A stretch of DNA of 64,000 nt from Mycobacterium kyogaense. GTDB taxonomy: Bacteria; Actinomycetota; Actinomycetes; Mycobacteriales; Mycobacteriaceae. Below are positions 32,397-41,210 of the stretch, in pieces; positions within the stretch are counted from its first letter, which is position 1; the number at the start of each line of letters is the position of its first letter. The notes beneath the pieces were generated by a model, which was not told where the DNA came from, made no database searches, and saw nothing but the letters and a program-made list of their open reading frames with translations. The stretch spans positions 62,001-126,000 of the forward strand of contig NZ_QJUA01000009.1 in NCBI RefSeq assembly GCF_003254575.1, written 5' to 3'. A program made the position numbers and the translations under genes.

Positions 32397-32864
32397 TCAG
32401 TGGCTGGCGGCGCGCCGGACCCGCGAGCGACGCTTGGTGGGGTCGTGTTGGCCGGCGAGCGTGACGGCGAGGAGCACCATCACCGCCCCGATGCCTGCGT
32501 GCAACCAGTTGTCGGCGCCGTTGAGCGGGATGACGTGGGCGTTGCTACCACGTTCGACGAGCAGCCCGTAGAGCCACAGCCCGAGATAGATCAGGCCGCC
32601 GCCGAGCAGGTAGGCGCGGGCGGCGGCGTAGCTGCGCGCACCGGCGAACCCCGCGACGCCGACCACGATGTGCACGACGTTGAGCAACACCGACACCAGG
32701 AACATGCCGAACAGCAGGGCACCGGACTGCTGACCGGCCCAGGTCAGCCGGTCGATCCCCGATGTGATGCCGGGGATGAATCCGAGCACCCCGATGACGG
32801 TCAAGGCGACCGCCACGATGAGTGCCGCGCCCTGCACCGCCATGTATTTGGGCTTGTCCGCCAT
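32397..32864 (-). CDS. DUF4383 membrane protein
   Basis: 155 residues from the ATG at 32864 (AAGGAGG site just upstream); an ATG at 32879 is weaker. Four hydrophobic helices with the family pattern: NVVHIVVGVAG in the second and PLNGADNWLHAGIG before the last. The function of DUF4383 is unknown; it is often next to stress genes in actinobacteria. Convergent with ppx. Confidence 0.85.
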   Translation of the reverse strand: MADKPKYMAVQGAALIVAVALTVIGVLGFIPGITSGIDRLTWAGQQSGALLFGMFLVSVLLNVVHIVVGVAGFAGARSYAAARAYLLGGGLIYLGLWLYGLLVERGSNAHVIPLNGADNWLHAGIGAVMVLLAVTLAGQHDPTKRRSRVRRAASH

Positions 32865-32936
32865 GCGGTCCTCCTTCACGTCGTCATATTGACGTGCGTG
32901 CTGAAGAGGTACCCCGCTCGGCGCCGGGATAACACC

Positions 32937-34808
32937 TCAGGGGCGCAGGATCGGGCCCAGCTTCTCCAGCACGGTCGGGTCCTCGATGGTCGACGGGACG
33001 GGTTCGTCTCGGCCGGTGGCCAGCCCGCGCATCGTTTTGCGCAGGATCTTGCCCGACCGCGTCTTCGGTAGGGCGGGGACGACGTCGACGAGCCGGAACG
33101 CGGCGACGGCGCCGATCTCGTCACGCACCAGCTGGACCAGCTCTGCGGCCAGCCCGTCGGTGGAGGCGCCGGCCTTGACCACGACCAGCCCGCGCGGCGC
33201 CTGCCCCTTGATCTCGTCGGGCACCCCGATCACCGCGCATTCGGCGACCGCGGGATGGGTTGCCAGCACCTCTTCGATGGCGCCGGTGGACAGCCGGTGT
33301 CCGGCGACGTTGATGACGTCGTCGATGCGTCCCATCACGAACAGGTATCCGTCGGTGTCGAAGTGGCCGCCGTCGCCGGTGAGGTAGTAGCCCGGGTATT
33401 CGGACAGGTACGACTGCTCGTAGCGCGCGTCGGCGTGCCACAGCGTCGGCAGGGTGCCCGGCGGCAGGGGCAGCCGGATGCAGATGGCGCCCTCCTGGTC
33501 TGGGGCGCAGTCGCTGCCGTCTTCGCGCAGGATGTGCACGTCGAAGCCGGGCATCGGGACGGTCGGTGAGCCCGCCTTGATCGGAAACTGTTCTGTTCCC
33601 ATGGGATTGGCGGCGATCGGCCAGCCCGTCTCGGTCTGCCACCAGTGATCGATCACCGGGACGCCCAGCTTGTCGGCGGCCCAGTGATAGGTGTCGGGGT
33701 CGAGGCGTTCACCAGCGAGGTACAGGTATTCCAGTGCGGACAGGTCGTATTCGCTCACGTAGGCACCCTCGGGGTCCTCCTTGCGGATGGCGCGGATCGC
33801 GGTGGGTGCGGTGAACAGTGCCTTGACGCCGTGTTCGGAGATCACCCGCCAGAACGCGCCCGGATCTGGGGTGCCGACGGGTTTGCCCTCGTACAGTACG
33901 GCCGTCGCGCCGAGAAGCAGTGGGGCATAGACGATGTAGGAGTGGCCGACCACCCAGCCGACGTCAGAGGCCGCCCAGAACACGTCGCCGGGGGCGATGT
34001 CGTAGATGTGCTTCATGCTCCACAGCAGCGCGACGGCGTGGCCACCGTTGTCGCGCACGATGCCCTTGGGTTTGCCGGTGGTGCCGGAGGTGTAGAGCAC
34101 GTAGAGCGGGTCGGTGGCGGCGACGGGGACGGGGTCGACGGGGCTCGCGGCGGCCATCGCGTCGGACCAGTCCAGGTCGCGGCCCTCGATGAGCTCGCAG
34201 CGATGCGTGTCCCGTTGTACGACAAGACAATGCCGCGGCGGGTGTTCGGACATTTCGATCGCGGCGTCGAGCATCGGCTTGTATTCCACGATTCGTGTCG
34301 GCTCGATCCCGCACGATGCCGAGACGATCACGGCCGGTTGGACGTCGTCGATACGGACGGCGAGCTCGTGGGGTGCGAATCCGCCGAAGACCACCGAGTG
34401 CACCGCGCCCAGTCGTGCGCATGCCAGCATCGCGATCACGGCCTCGGGGATCATCGGCATGTAGATGATCACCCGGTCGCCGTGGCCGACGCCGAGATCG
34501 CGCAGCGCACCGGCGAATCGCGCGGTGTGATCGGTCAATTCGCGATAGGTGTAGGTGCGTTGGGTGTCGGTGACCGCGGAGTCGTAGATCAGTGCGGCCT
34601 GCTCGCCCCTGCCGGCTTCGACGTGGCGATCCAGGGCGTTGGCGCAGGTGTTGAGTTCGGCGTCGGGGAACCAGCGGTAGAACGGGGGCCGGCTGTCGTC
34701 GAGGATGCGCTGCGGTGCGCGAGTCCAGGTGACGGCGGTGGCCGCGTCGGCCCAGAAGGCTTCGGGGTCGGTGATGCTGGCGTCGAACAGGTCGCGGTAC
34801 CCGGGCAT
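32937..34808 (-). CDS. prpE: Propionyl-CoA synthetase-like acyl-CoA ligase (PrpE)
   Basis: ANL-family acyl-CoA synthetase of 623 residues from the ATG at 34808. Landmarks: NTCANALDRHV near the N-terminus, the ATP motif LYTSGTTGKPKG, the substrate-pocket WWQTETGW segment, GDGG and the catalytic-lysine motif PKTRSGKILR. The opening block favours propionyl-CoA synthetase over Acs; both accept short acids. It should feed propionate into the methylcitrate or methylmalonyl route. A TACGGT hexamer 6 bases before the ATG suggests a leaderless message. Confidence 0.88.
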   Translation of the reverse strand: MPGYRDLFDASITDPEAFWADAATAVTWTRAPQRILDDSRPPFYRWFPDAELNTCANALDRHVEAGRGEQAALIYDSAVTDTQRTYTYRELTDHTARFAGALRDLGVGHGDRVIIYMPMIPEAVIAMLACARLGAVHSVVFGGFAPHELAVRIDDVQPAVIVSASCGIEPTRIVEYKPMLDAAIEMSEHPPRHCLVVQRDTHRCELIEGRDLDWSDAMAAASPVDPVPVAATDPLYVLYTSGTTGKPKGIVRDNGGHAVALLWSMKHIYDIAPGDVFWAASDVGWVVGHSYIVYAPLLLGATAVLYEGKPVGTPDPGAFWRVISEHGVKALFTAPTAIRAIRKEDPEGAYVSEYDLSALEYLYLAGERLDPDTYHWAADKLGVPVIDHWWQTETGWPIAANPMGTEQFPIKAGSPTVPMPGFDVHILREDGSDCAPDQEGAICIRLPLPPGTLPTLWHADARYEQSYLSEYPGYYLTGDGGHFDTDGYLFVMGRIDDVINVAGHRLSTGAIEEVLATHPAVAECAVIGVPDEIKGQAPRGLVVVKAGASTDGLAAELVQLVRDEIGAVAAFRLVDVVPALPKTRSGKILRKTMRGLATGRDEPVPSTIEDPTVLEKLGPILRP

Positions 34809-34814
34809 AGCAGC

Positions 34815-34838
34815 ACCGTAAACCCTCCCCGTTAGTCT
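34815..34838. promoter_or_regulatory. Divergent leaderless promoter pair
   Basis: Two -10 hexamers face opposite ways in a 37-bp gap: TACGGT on the minus strand (34815-34820, 6 bases from the ligase ATG) and TAGTCT on the plus strand (34833-34838, 7 bases from the hydrolase ATG). Each promoter's -35 zone lies over or beyond the other's -10, so polymerases would compete. Confidence 0.45.
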
Positions 34839-34845
34839 CAGGGGC

Positions 34846-35718
34846 ATGACGAACCAACCCCCTCCGATCGGAGGGGTCCGCCGCAGTCACGTGACCGCGC
34901 ATGGTGTCCGATTCCACGTGACCGAGGCCGGACCCGAGGACGGCAGGCCGGTGCTCGCGCTGCACGGCTGGCCCCAGCACCACTGGGCGTACCGCGACCT
35001 GCTCGCCGATCCGCCGCCCGGTCTGCGGATCATCGCGCCCGATCTGCCCGGCTACGGCTGGTCGGGCCCGGCGCCGCACAAGTGGGCCAAAGAAGACGTG
35101 GTCAGCGACCTGGTGGCGCTGATGGATGCGATGGGTCTGGAGCATGTCCTGCTCGTCGGTCACGACTGGGGCGGCTTCATCGGCCATCTGCTGGCGCTGC
35201 GGGTACCCGAGCGGATCGACGGTTATCTGGTGCTCAACATCCCGCACCCGTGGGTCTCGGCGAAGGCGCTGGCGCCGCACCTGTGGCGTTTCCTGCTCTA
35301 TCAGCCGTTCGTCGCGTCGATCGGGGTGCCGCTGCAGCGGCGCACGCCGTATCTGGAGCGAGTGATCTTCGGAGTCGCCGCTCCCAAGGTCGATCGCCCG
35401 ACGGCGCGGGTCTACGCCGACGCGTTCCGGGACCCGATGGTCGCGAGGACCGCCCGGGACACCTACCGCACGTTCCTGTTGCGCGAGGCGCGGCACAGTG
35501 CGCGTAACCCGGAGCGGCGGCGGTCGACGGTGCCGACGCGCGCGCTGTTCGGCAAGGACGACACGGCCATCCACCCGTCGCTGGCCGCTGCCGAGACCGC
35601 CCACGCCGACGACTACACCTTGGAGCTGGTCGACGGCGGCCACTTCATCCTCGACGAACAGCCAGAGCTGGTGCGCGCCAGGCTGATCGACCTCGCCAAC
35701 GAGATCCCGCCCCGCTAG
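34846..35718 (+). CDS. Alpha/beta hydrolase, epoxide hydrolase/dehalogenase type
   Basis: 290 residues. The nucleophile elbow GHDWGG has an aspartate, as in epoxide hydrolases and haloalkane dehalogenases rather than serine esterases. The oxyanion HGWP motif precedes it, and the catalytic His is in GGHFI near the C-terminus. No signal peptide. The substrate is open. It shares a 37-bp divergent promoter with the acyl-CoA ligase. Confidence 0.87.
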   Translation: MTNQPPPIGGVRRSHVTAHGVRFHVTEAGPEDGRPVLALHGWPQHHWAYRDLLADPPPGLRIIAPDLPGYGWSGPAPHKWAKEDVVSDLVALMDAMGLEHVLLVGHDWGGFIGHLLALRVPERIDGYLVLNIPHPWVSAKALAPHLWRFLLYQPFVASIGVPLQRRTPYLERVIFGVAAPKVDRPTARVYADAFRDPMVARTARDTYRTFLLREARHSARNPERRRSTVPTRALFGKDDTAIHPSLAAAETAHADDYTLELVDGGHFILDEQPELVRARLIDLANEIPPR

Positions 35719-35727
35719 TTCTCCCCG

Positions 35728-35785
35728 CGAGCAGACGCGAACTCGAGCTCCAGGGGCCTGAAAAGCTCGAGTCCGCGTCTGCTCG
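35728..35785. repeat. Long inverted repeat (22-bp arms)
   Basis: CGAGCAGACGCGAACTCGAG-CT (35728-35749) and its inverse (35764-35785) match at 21 of 22 positions around a 14-base loop. The single mismatch is A/G in the arm. It sits 9 bases after a stop codon. It may act as a terminator, but the arms are longer than usual and the GAGCAGACGC end resembles a dispersed mycobacterial palindrome that I remember from intergenic regions, so a small mobile palindromic element is possible. Confidence 0.75.
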
Positions 35786-35864
35786 GCGTCAAAGATCAGC
35801 CCGCACCCGTCAAGATGTCGCAAGGATCGCGTGCGGGTGGTTCGTGACGGCGTAGACCGGGGAC

Positions 35865-36533
35865 ATGGCCGTTCTCGACGTTCCCCGTCCCGCCCATCAC
35901 CTGCCGTCGACGATCCGGGGCATGCGGCGCCGGCTGCCGATGTCCACTCCCAGCGTGCCCGCGGGGGCGCTGATCGATCCGGCGGTGGCCGGCTGGGTGC
36001 GCGCCCACGGCATCACCGTGTCGGCCGCGAGCGCGGGCGATCTCGCGCTGACCGGATCCTGCGGTATCGGGGCCGAACACGTCATGCTGCGGTGTGACGC
36101 GACGACGTCGCTGATCCGGGCCGCGGTCGCCGCCGGGGTGACGCGGTTCCTGGTCGCCACCGAGCGGCACGTCGACGTGCTGGCGTCGGTCGGCCACCCC
36201 GGCATCGCGGTCTACCTCGACGACCGAGGGCCGGCTGTGATTGGCGAGCGCCGACTCCAGGTCGTCGGATTGCACGCCGATGTGGACGACTCCGCGGGCG
36301 CGGTGGAGTGGGGGACGGCAGCCGAGCGGCTGCTGTGCCGCACCGCGGTGCTGCGTACCTGCGGGCTACCGTTGACGCGGATCAGCCTGGGCGGCGGGAA
36401 CGCCTCCGACTGGGTCTACGGCGGTGGACAGTTCAGCGCGGCGGTGGCCGCGGAGGTCGACGGTGCGCTCACCGACGGATGCGCGCGGTGGCGGCTGCCA
36501 CGGCCGTCGGTGATGCTCGGCCCCGCGACGTGA
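35865..36533 (+). CDS. Fold-type III PLP decarboxylase-like protein, short
   Basis: 222 residues resembling one barrel part of DAP/ornithine decarboxylases (LysA-like). Segments such as a His-less AASAGDLALTG, ATTSLIRAAVAAGVTRFLVAT and LGGGNASDW mimic the decarboxylase order, but the PLP lysine-bearing N-terminus and the C-terminal beta domain with the active-site Cys are missing. It is therefore either a degenerate gene or a non-catalytic relative. Start at ATG 35865; a later ATG at 35940 is possible. Isolated, with an inverted repeat upstream. Confidence 0.5.
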   Translation: MAVLDVPRPAHHLPSTIRGMRRRLPMSTPSVPAGALIDPAVAGWVRAHGITVSAASAGDLALTGSCGIGAEHVMLRCDATTSLIRAAVAAGVTRFLVATERHVDVLASVGHPGIAVYLDDRGPAVIGERRLQVVGLHADVDDSAGAVEWGTAAERLLCRTAVLRTCGLPLTRISLGGGNASDWVYGGGQFSAAVAAEVDGALTDGCARWRLPRPSVMLGPAT

Positions 36534-36535
36534 CC

Positions 36536-36769
36536 TCAGTGCCCGGGTTCGCTGGCCACCAGGCCGGCGGCCTGAGCCTTGGCGACGGTGTCTTCCCATG
36601 CGCGCTCGCCGGCGACGAGTACGGCCAGGGCGATCACCAACGCGAACGCCGACACGGTCCAGTACAACAGGGGGGCACCCGGCGTCGCCATCAACATCAC
36701 CGCGAGGCTGGCGGGAAACGCGAGCACAGCTGCACACCCGAGCAGCCGGGTGTCGATCGAGCGAAACAT
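36536..36769 (-). CDS. Small membrane protein
   Basis: 77 residues with two hydrophobic helices (about 8-30 and 35-55) and a short charged C-terminal tail (ERAWEDTVAKAQAAG). Third-position G+C fits a real gene. No family recognised. Tail-to-tail with the decarboxylase-like gene, 2 bases apart. Confidence 0.55.
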   Translation of the reverse strand: MFRSIDTRLLGCAAVLAFPASLAVMLMATPGAPLLYWTVSAFALVIALAVLVAGERAWEDTVAKAQAAGLVASEPGH

Positions 36770-36839
36770 GCCTCTACAGTCCGACCGGCGACTAAGAACA
36801 TGCCTATCGCTAGCTGTGGAAAGGCTATGAGTTCGCTAC

Positions 36840-37115
36840 TCAGCCGGGCGGCGGCTCATTGGTCAGCGCCAGGTAGCCCCGAGCCCCGGCCCGCTGCAGG
36901 CTCGCCCGTACCAACCCGACGATCAGGCCCTGGATGGCGCCGGCGATCAGTACCGACGACGTCGAGTAGCTGAGGTCTTTGGGGTCAGGGGGTTCGGGAT
37001 CGTTCTGGCCGACCCGTTTCCAGATCTGGCCGAAGATCTGCCCGGCCAGCAAGCCGCCGCCGACACCGGTGGCCACCGACAGCGGGGTGTACATCTTCCT
37101 CGACAGCCTGCTCAT
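36840..37115 (-). CDS. DUF4235 membrane protein
   Basis: 91 residues from the ATG at 37115 (an upstream GTG at 37148 would add 11). Begins with MSRLSRKMYTPLSVATGVGG, has two hydrophobic segments (about 10-28 and 55-75) around a Pro-rich loop (DPEPPDPKD) and a helix ending in RGYLALT, as in the DUF4235 family common in actinobacteria. Function unknown. Confidence 0.75.
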   Translation of the reverse strand: MSRLSRKMYTPLSVATGVGGGLLAGQIFGQIWKRVGQNDPEPPDPKDLSYSTSSVLIAGAIQGLIVGLVRASLQRAGARGYLALTNEPPPG

Positions 37116-37188
37116 GGGGCGCTGATTACCCGAGCCTGCGGTAACCAAACTCCGTACGACGCTGATGCGCGGGTGCGAAGATCGACCT

Positions 37189-37689
37189 GTGAACGCACAT
37201 CCTCTCGACGACGACGGAGGGTGGGACAGGCGAGCCCGTCATGAGACGGAAACCGAACGGCTGGACCGCAATTGGTCGAGCCTGCTGCAGGAGCTACGGG
37301 TCGTGCAGACCGGGGTGCAGCTGCTCACCGGATTCTTGCTGACGCTTCCGTTCCAGCAGCGGTTCACGATGCTGGGCCAGAAGATGCAGGTGGTCTATCT
37401 GGCGACGGTGAGCGCGGCCGTGCTGTCCACGGCACTGCTGATCGCCCCGGTCGGGATGCACCGCCTGCTGTTCCGGCGCCATCGCCTCGAGACGTTGGTC
37501 ACCGCGGCGCACCGCTGCGCCTTCGCCGGTCTGCTGTTGCTCGGTGTCGCGGTCACCGGCATGACGGTCATCATCTTCGACACCGTCGCCGGGTTGACCG
37601 CCGCGCTGATCGCCGGGGTGGCTGCGCTCGTGCTGTTCGCTTCGTTCTGGGTGGCGTTGCCGCTCGCGCTACGCCGCAGCGACCCGTAG
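37189..37689 (+). CDS. DUF6328-like four-helix membrane protein
   Basis: 166 residues from the GTG at 37189. After an Arg/Glu-rich amphipathic start (ETERLDRNWSSLLQELRVVQ) come four transmembrane helices (about 45-65, 70-95, 105-130, 135-155). The blocks GVQLLTGFLLTLPFQQRF and APVGMHRLLFRR are characteristic of a widespread actinobacterial membrane family of unknown role. Confidence 0.75.
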   Translation: MNAHPLDDDGGWDRRARHETETERLDRNWSSLLQELRVVQTGVQLLTGFLLTLPFQQRFTMLGQKMQVVYLATVSAAVLSTALLIAPVGMHRLLFRRHRLETLVTAAHRCAFAGLLLLGVAVTGMTVIIFDTVAGLTAALIAGVAALVLFASFWVALPLALRRSDP

Positions 37690-37752
37690 TTTCGCCGCCC
37701 GGTCCCCGGGTACGTCGACGCCCTGACAGCCCACGAGCGTTCAGGAGGCCCG

Positions 37753-38592
37753 ATGCCCGACGGTGTGATTTCCTACCCCGGCGAGACAGCTGAGATGTCC
37801 GAGAGGCCACGCGACGAGATGGCCGACTATGTCGGCACAGGACTGCTCACCGGCAAACGCGCGCTGATCACCGGCGGGGATTCCGGCATCGGGCGCGCCG
37901 TGGCGGTGGCGTTCGCCAAGGAGGGAGCCGACGTCGCGATCGCGTACCTGTCCGAACTGGACGACGCGGCACACACGGTGTCGTTGGTCGAGGCGGCGGG
38001 CCGGCAGGCCCTCTCCCTCGAGGGTGACCTCGCCGACCCCGCGCACTGCAGCTCGGTGGTCGAGGAGACGGTCGCAGGACTCGGCGGACTGGACATCGTC
38101 GTCAACAACGTGGCCTTCCAGTCGCCGGTGTCCGATCTGACGGAGATCAGCGACGAGCAGTGGCGGCGGACCTTCGCGGTCAACATCGACAGCTTCTTCC
38201 ACGTCACCAAGGCTGCGCTGGCGCATCTGCCCGACGGCGCGGCGATCATCAACACCGGATCCATCAACGGGTTGCGCGGTAACAAGTCGCTCATCGATTA
38301 TTCGGCGACCAAGGGCGCCGTGATCGCACTGACGTATTCGTTGGCGCAGTCGCTGGCCGAGCGCAACATCCGGGTCAATTGTGTTGCGCCCGGGCCGGTC
38401 TGGACTCCGTTGATCCCGGCGACCATGCCGGCCGAGAAGGTCGAGTCCTTCGGCGAGCAGGTGCCGATGGGGCGGGCGGCCCAGCCCGACGAGATCGCCC
38501 CGTCGTACGTGTTCTTCGCCGCCGGCCGGCTCTCGTCGTACTACAGCGGTGAGGTGCTGACTCCGATCGGCGGCGAAACTCTGCCGGGCTGA
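37753..38592 (+). CDS. SDR oxidoreductase, glucose-dehydrogenase/YhdF-like
   Basis: 279 residues with a strong AGGAGG site before the ATG. It belongs to the classical SDRs with an N-terminal extension of about 30 residues before LTGKRALITGGDSGIG. NNVAF replaces NNAG, and the YSATK catalytic motif is intact, as is the C-terminal ITPIGGE-like tail (LTPIGGETLPG). Related proteins are associated with general stress in bacilli and actinobacteria. It precedes a zinc alcohol dehydrogenase by 39 bases and may be co-transcribed with it. Confidence 0.87.
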   Translation: MPDGVISYPGETAEMSERPRDEMADYVGTGLLTGKRALITGGDSGIGRAVAVAFAKEGADVAIAYLSELDDAAHTVSLVEAAGRQALSLEGDLADPAHCSSVVEETVAGLGGLDIVVNNVAFQSPVSDLTEISDEQWRRTFAVNIDSFFHVTKAALAHLPDGAAIINTGSINGLRGNKSLIDYSATKGAVIALTYSLAQSLAERNIRVNCVAPGPVWTPLIPATMPAEKVESFGEQVPMGRAAQPDEIAPSYVFFAAGRLSSYYSGEVLTPIGGETLPG

Positions 38593-38631
38593 GCGCGTTT
38601 GCGCCGCACCTGCCCGGGTACGGCAGGCGGC

Positions 38632-39813
38632 ATGAAGGCAGTCACTTGGCACGGCCGGCGCGATGTGCGCGTCGACACCGTTGACGACCCCCGTATCCAG
38701 GAGCCGACGGACGCGATCATCGAGGTGACGTCCACCAACATCTGCGGCTCGGACCTCCACCTCTACGAGGTGCTCGGCGCGTTCATGAACGCCGGTGACA
38801 TCCTCGGCCACGAGGCCATGGGTGTCGTGCAGGAGGTCGGGTCCGGCGTGCAGAATCTGGCGGTCGGCGACCGTGTCGTGGTGCCGTTCCAGATCTCCTG
38901 CGGCCATTGCTTCATGTGCGATCAATCGCTGTACACGCAGTGTGAGACCACGCAGGTCCGCGATCAGGGTATGGGAGCCGCACTGTTCGGCTACTCCGAG
39001 CTCTACGGTGAGGTGCCCGGCGGTCAGGCCGAGTACCTACGCATTCCGCAGGCACAGTTCACCCACATCAAAGTGCCTGATGGGCCGCCGGATTCACGCT
39101 TCGTCTACCTGTCCGACGTGCTGCCCACCGCATGGCAGGGCGTTGCCTACGCCGGCATTCCCGACGGCGGATCGGTGACCGTGCTCGGTTTGGGTCCGAT
39201 CGGGGACATGGCAGCGCGCATCGCCACCCACCTCGGATACCGCGTGATCGCCGTCGACCGCGTCCCGGAGCGCCTGGCGCGCGCCACCGCCCGGGGTATC
39301 GAGACCATCGACATGGTGGGGCTGAGCGGCTCGGTCGGGGACGCGGTGCGCGACCTCACCGACGGACGGGGCACCGACTCCGTCATCGACGCGGTGGGAA
39401 TGGAAGCGCACGGCTCGCCGGTCGCGCAGGCGGCGCAGACGGCTGCGGCGTTCCTCCCCGATTTCGTCGCCAAACCGTTCATGCAGAAGGCCGGAGTCGA
39501 CCGACTCGGTGCGCTGTACTCGGCGATCGATTGTGTGCGCCGCGGCGGGACGATCTCGCTGAGCGGCGTGTACGGCGGCATGGCCGACCCGATGCCGATG
39601 CTGACGTTGTTCGACAAGCAGATTCAGCTGCGGATGGGGCAGGCCAACGTCAAGAAGTGGGTCGATGACATCATGCCGCTGTTGACCGATGCGGACCCGC
39701 TGGGCGTCGACTCGTTCGCCACCCACGTCCTGCCGCTCGATCAGGCGCCGCACGCGTACGACATCTTCCAGAAGAAGCAGGACGGCGCGGTCAAGGTGAT
39801 CCTGCAACCCTGA
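38632..39813 (+). CDS. Zinc-dependent alcohol dehydrogenase, formaldehyde-dehydrogenase-like
   Basis: 393-residue MDR-family enzyme from the ATG at 38632. The catalytic zinc region has NICGSDLHLYE and GHEAMGVV; the structural-zinc loop has CGHCFMCDQSLYTQCE. The Rossmann motif is VLGLGPIGDMAA. The long insert after the coenzyme domain matches glutathione-independent formaldehyde dehydrogenases and their relatives. Substrate not determinable. Second gene after the SDR. Confidence 0.88.
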   Translation: MKAVTWHGRRDVRVDTVDDPRIQEPTDAIIEVTSTNICGSDLHLYEVLGAFMNAGDILGHEAMGVVQEVGSGVQNLAVGDRVVVPFQISCGHCFMCDQSLYTQCETTQVRDQGMGAALFGYSELYGEVPGGQAEYLRIPQAQFTHIKVPDGPPDSRFVYLSDVLPTAWQGVAYAGIPDGGSVTVLGLGPIGDMAARIATHLGYRVIAVDRVPERLARATARGIETIDMVGLSGSVGDAVRDLTDGRGTDSVIDAVGMEAHGSPVAQAAQTAAAFLPDFVAKPFMQKAGVDRLGALYSAIDCVRRGGTISLSGVYGGMADPMPMLTLFDKQIQLRMGQANVKKWVDDIMPLLTDADPLGVDSFATHVLPLDQAPHAYDIFQKKQDGAVKVILQP

Positions 39814-39861
39814 GTGGGTATTACGGCCTGACGTTGGGTTGGCAACAAGGGGCACATCACG

Positions 39862-40884
39862 ATGCGGCTGGCACGAAGCAAACTGGACACACCGGGGATC
39901 GTCCGTAAGAGACGCGGCAAGGGTTTCGCCTACTACGGGCCCGACGGTGAGCTGCTTGCCGATCCTGACACCGCGCAACGCATCAAGGATCTGGTGATCC
40001 CGCCGGCGTGGAAGAACGTGTGGATCAGCCCGCGGCCGAACGGTCACATCCAGGCGGTCGGCACCGATGCCGCCGGCCGGCGTCAGTACATGTATCACGA
40101 GCGCTGGCAACAGGAACGGGCCGAGGAGAAGTTCGATCGGGTGCTCGAGCTCTCTACGCGGTTGCCGGAGTGGCGATCCCGCATCGCGCGAGATCTGGCC
40201 GGCCGCGGCTTGACCCGTGATCGCGTGCTCGCGCTGGCCCTGCAGTTGCTGGACCGGGGATATTTCCGGGCCGGCGGTGAGCAGTCGGCCGAGGATTTCG
40301 AGCACTACGGCTTGGCCACGCTGCTGTGTGAACACGTCACGGTGAAGAAGGACGCGGTCGAGTTCGACTATCCGGCCAAGAGCGGGGTGCAGCGCACCAT
40401 CGAGATCGACGACCCGGAGGTGGTGCGCGCCGTCCGCTCGCTGATGCGGCGCACCGAGCGCACCGAGCGTCTTCTGGTGTGCCGCAGCGGAAACAGCGGC
40501 TGGGTCGACGTGAAGGCCGACGATCTGAACGCACGATTCAAAGAGATCGTCGGCGCAGAGTTCACGGTCAAGGATCTGCGGACCTGGCACGGCACGGTGC
40601 TGGCTGCGACGGCATTCGCTGCCGCGAAGCCGCCCACCTCGAAGACCACGATCAAGCGGGAGACGTCGGCGGTGATGAAGGAGGTGTCGGGCGAGTTGGG
40701 CAACACGCCCGCCGTCGCCCGGGCCTCCTATGTCGATCCGCGGGTGGTCATCGGCTACGAGAACGGGTTGACGATCGCTTCGGCGACCAAGCGGGCCGAG
40801 ACGATGCGCGACCTCGACAAGGCGCAGGAGCTGATGGAGAAGGCCACCCGCCAGCTGATCCGGAGGGTCGCGAAGAGCAAGTGA
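39862..40884 (+). CDS. DNA topoisomerase IB (poxvirus-like)
   Basis: 340 residues of the bacterial TopIB family, which relaxes supercoils through a 3'-phosphotyrosyl intermediate. The N-terminal domain shows KGFAYYGPDG and IPPAWKNVWIS; the catalytic part has FTVKDLRTWHGT and the nucleophile Tyr290 in ARASYVDP. Conserved Arg/Lys/His candidates are present, so the enzyme should be active. Mycobacteria also have the essential type IA enzyme, making this an accessory topoisomerase. Confidence 0.93.
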   Translation: MRLARSKLDTPGIVRKRRGKGFAYYGPDGELLADPDTAQRIKDLVIPPAWKNVWISPRPNGHIQAVGTDAAGRRQYMYHERWQQERAEEKFDRVLELSTRLPEWRSRIARDLAGRGLTRDRVLALALQLLDRGYFRAGGEQSAEDFEHYGLATLLCEHVTVKKDAVEFDYPAKSGVQRTIEIDDPEVVRAVRSLMRRTERTERLLVCRSGNSGWVDVKADDLNARFKEIVGAEFTVKDLRTWHGTVLAATAFAAAKPPTSKTTIKRETSAVMKEVSGELGNTPAVARASYVDPRVVIGYENGLTIASATKRAETMRDLDKAQELMEKATRQLIRRVAKSK

Positions 40885-40951
40885 GGTGTTTGGCGGCTGA
40901 CGTGCGCGGAAATCCTTCCGTCATTGACGACGTCGAAGGAGGATCGTTGCG

Positions 40952-41209
40952 ATGCCGAACTCATCGATCAAGAACGAGAAGATGTACGAGGATCTCCGTC
41001 GTGAGGGAAACTCCATAGAGAAAGCGGCCCGCATCGCGAACGCAGCGGCCGCGCGCGGTGCGTCTGCGGTCGGCAGGAAGGGCGGCCGCTCGGGGTCCTA
41101 TGACGACTGGAGCGTCGACGAGCTGAAGAAACGCGCCAAAGAGCTGGGGCTGAGCGGGTATTCGCGGTTGACCAAGAACAAGCTCATCTCGGAACTGCGT
41201 AACCACTGA
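40952..41209 (+). CDS. Small Rho-N (SAP-like) domain protein
   Basis: 85 residues with a GAAGGAGG site upstream. The N-terminal half (KNEKMYEDLRREGNSIEKAA) matches a short actinobacterial/proteobacterial family, and the C-terminal half (WSVDELKKRAKELGLSGYSR) is a Rho N-terminal-type nucleic-acid-binding helix motif. Probably binds DNA or RNA. Lies 67 bases after the topoisomerase, possibly functionally linked. Confidence 0.8.
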   Translation: MPNSSIKNEKMYEDLRREGNSIEKAARIANAAAARGASAVGRKGGRSGSYDDWSVDELKKRAKELGLSGYSRLTKNKLISELRNH

Positions 41210-41210
41210 C

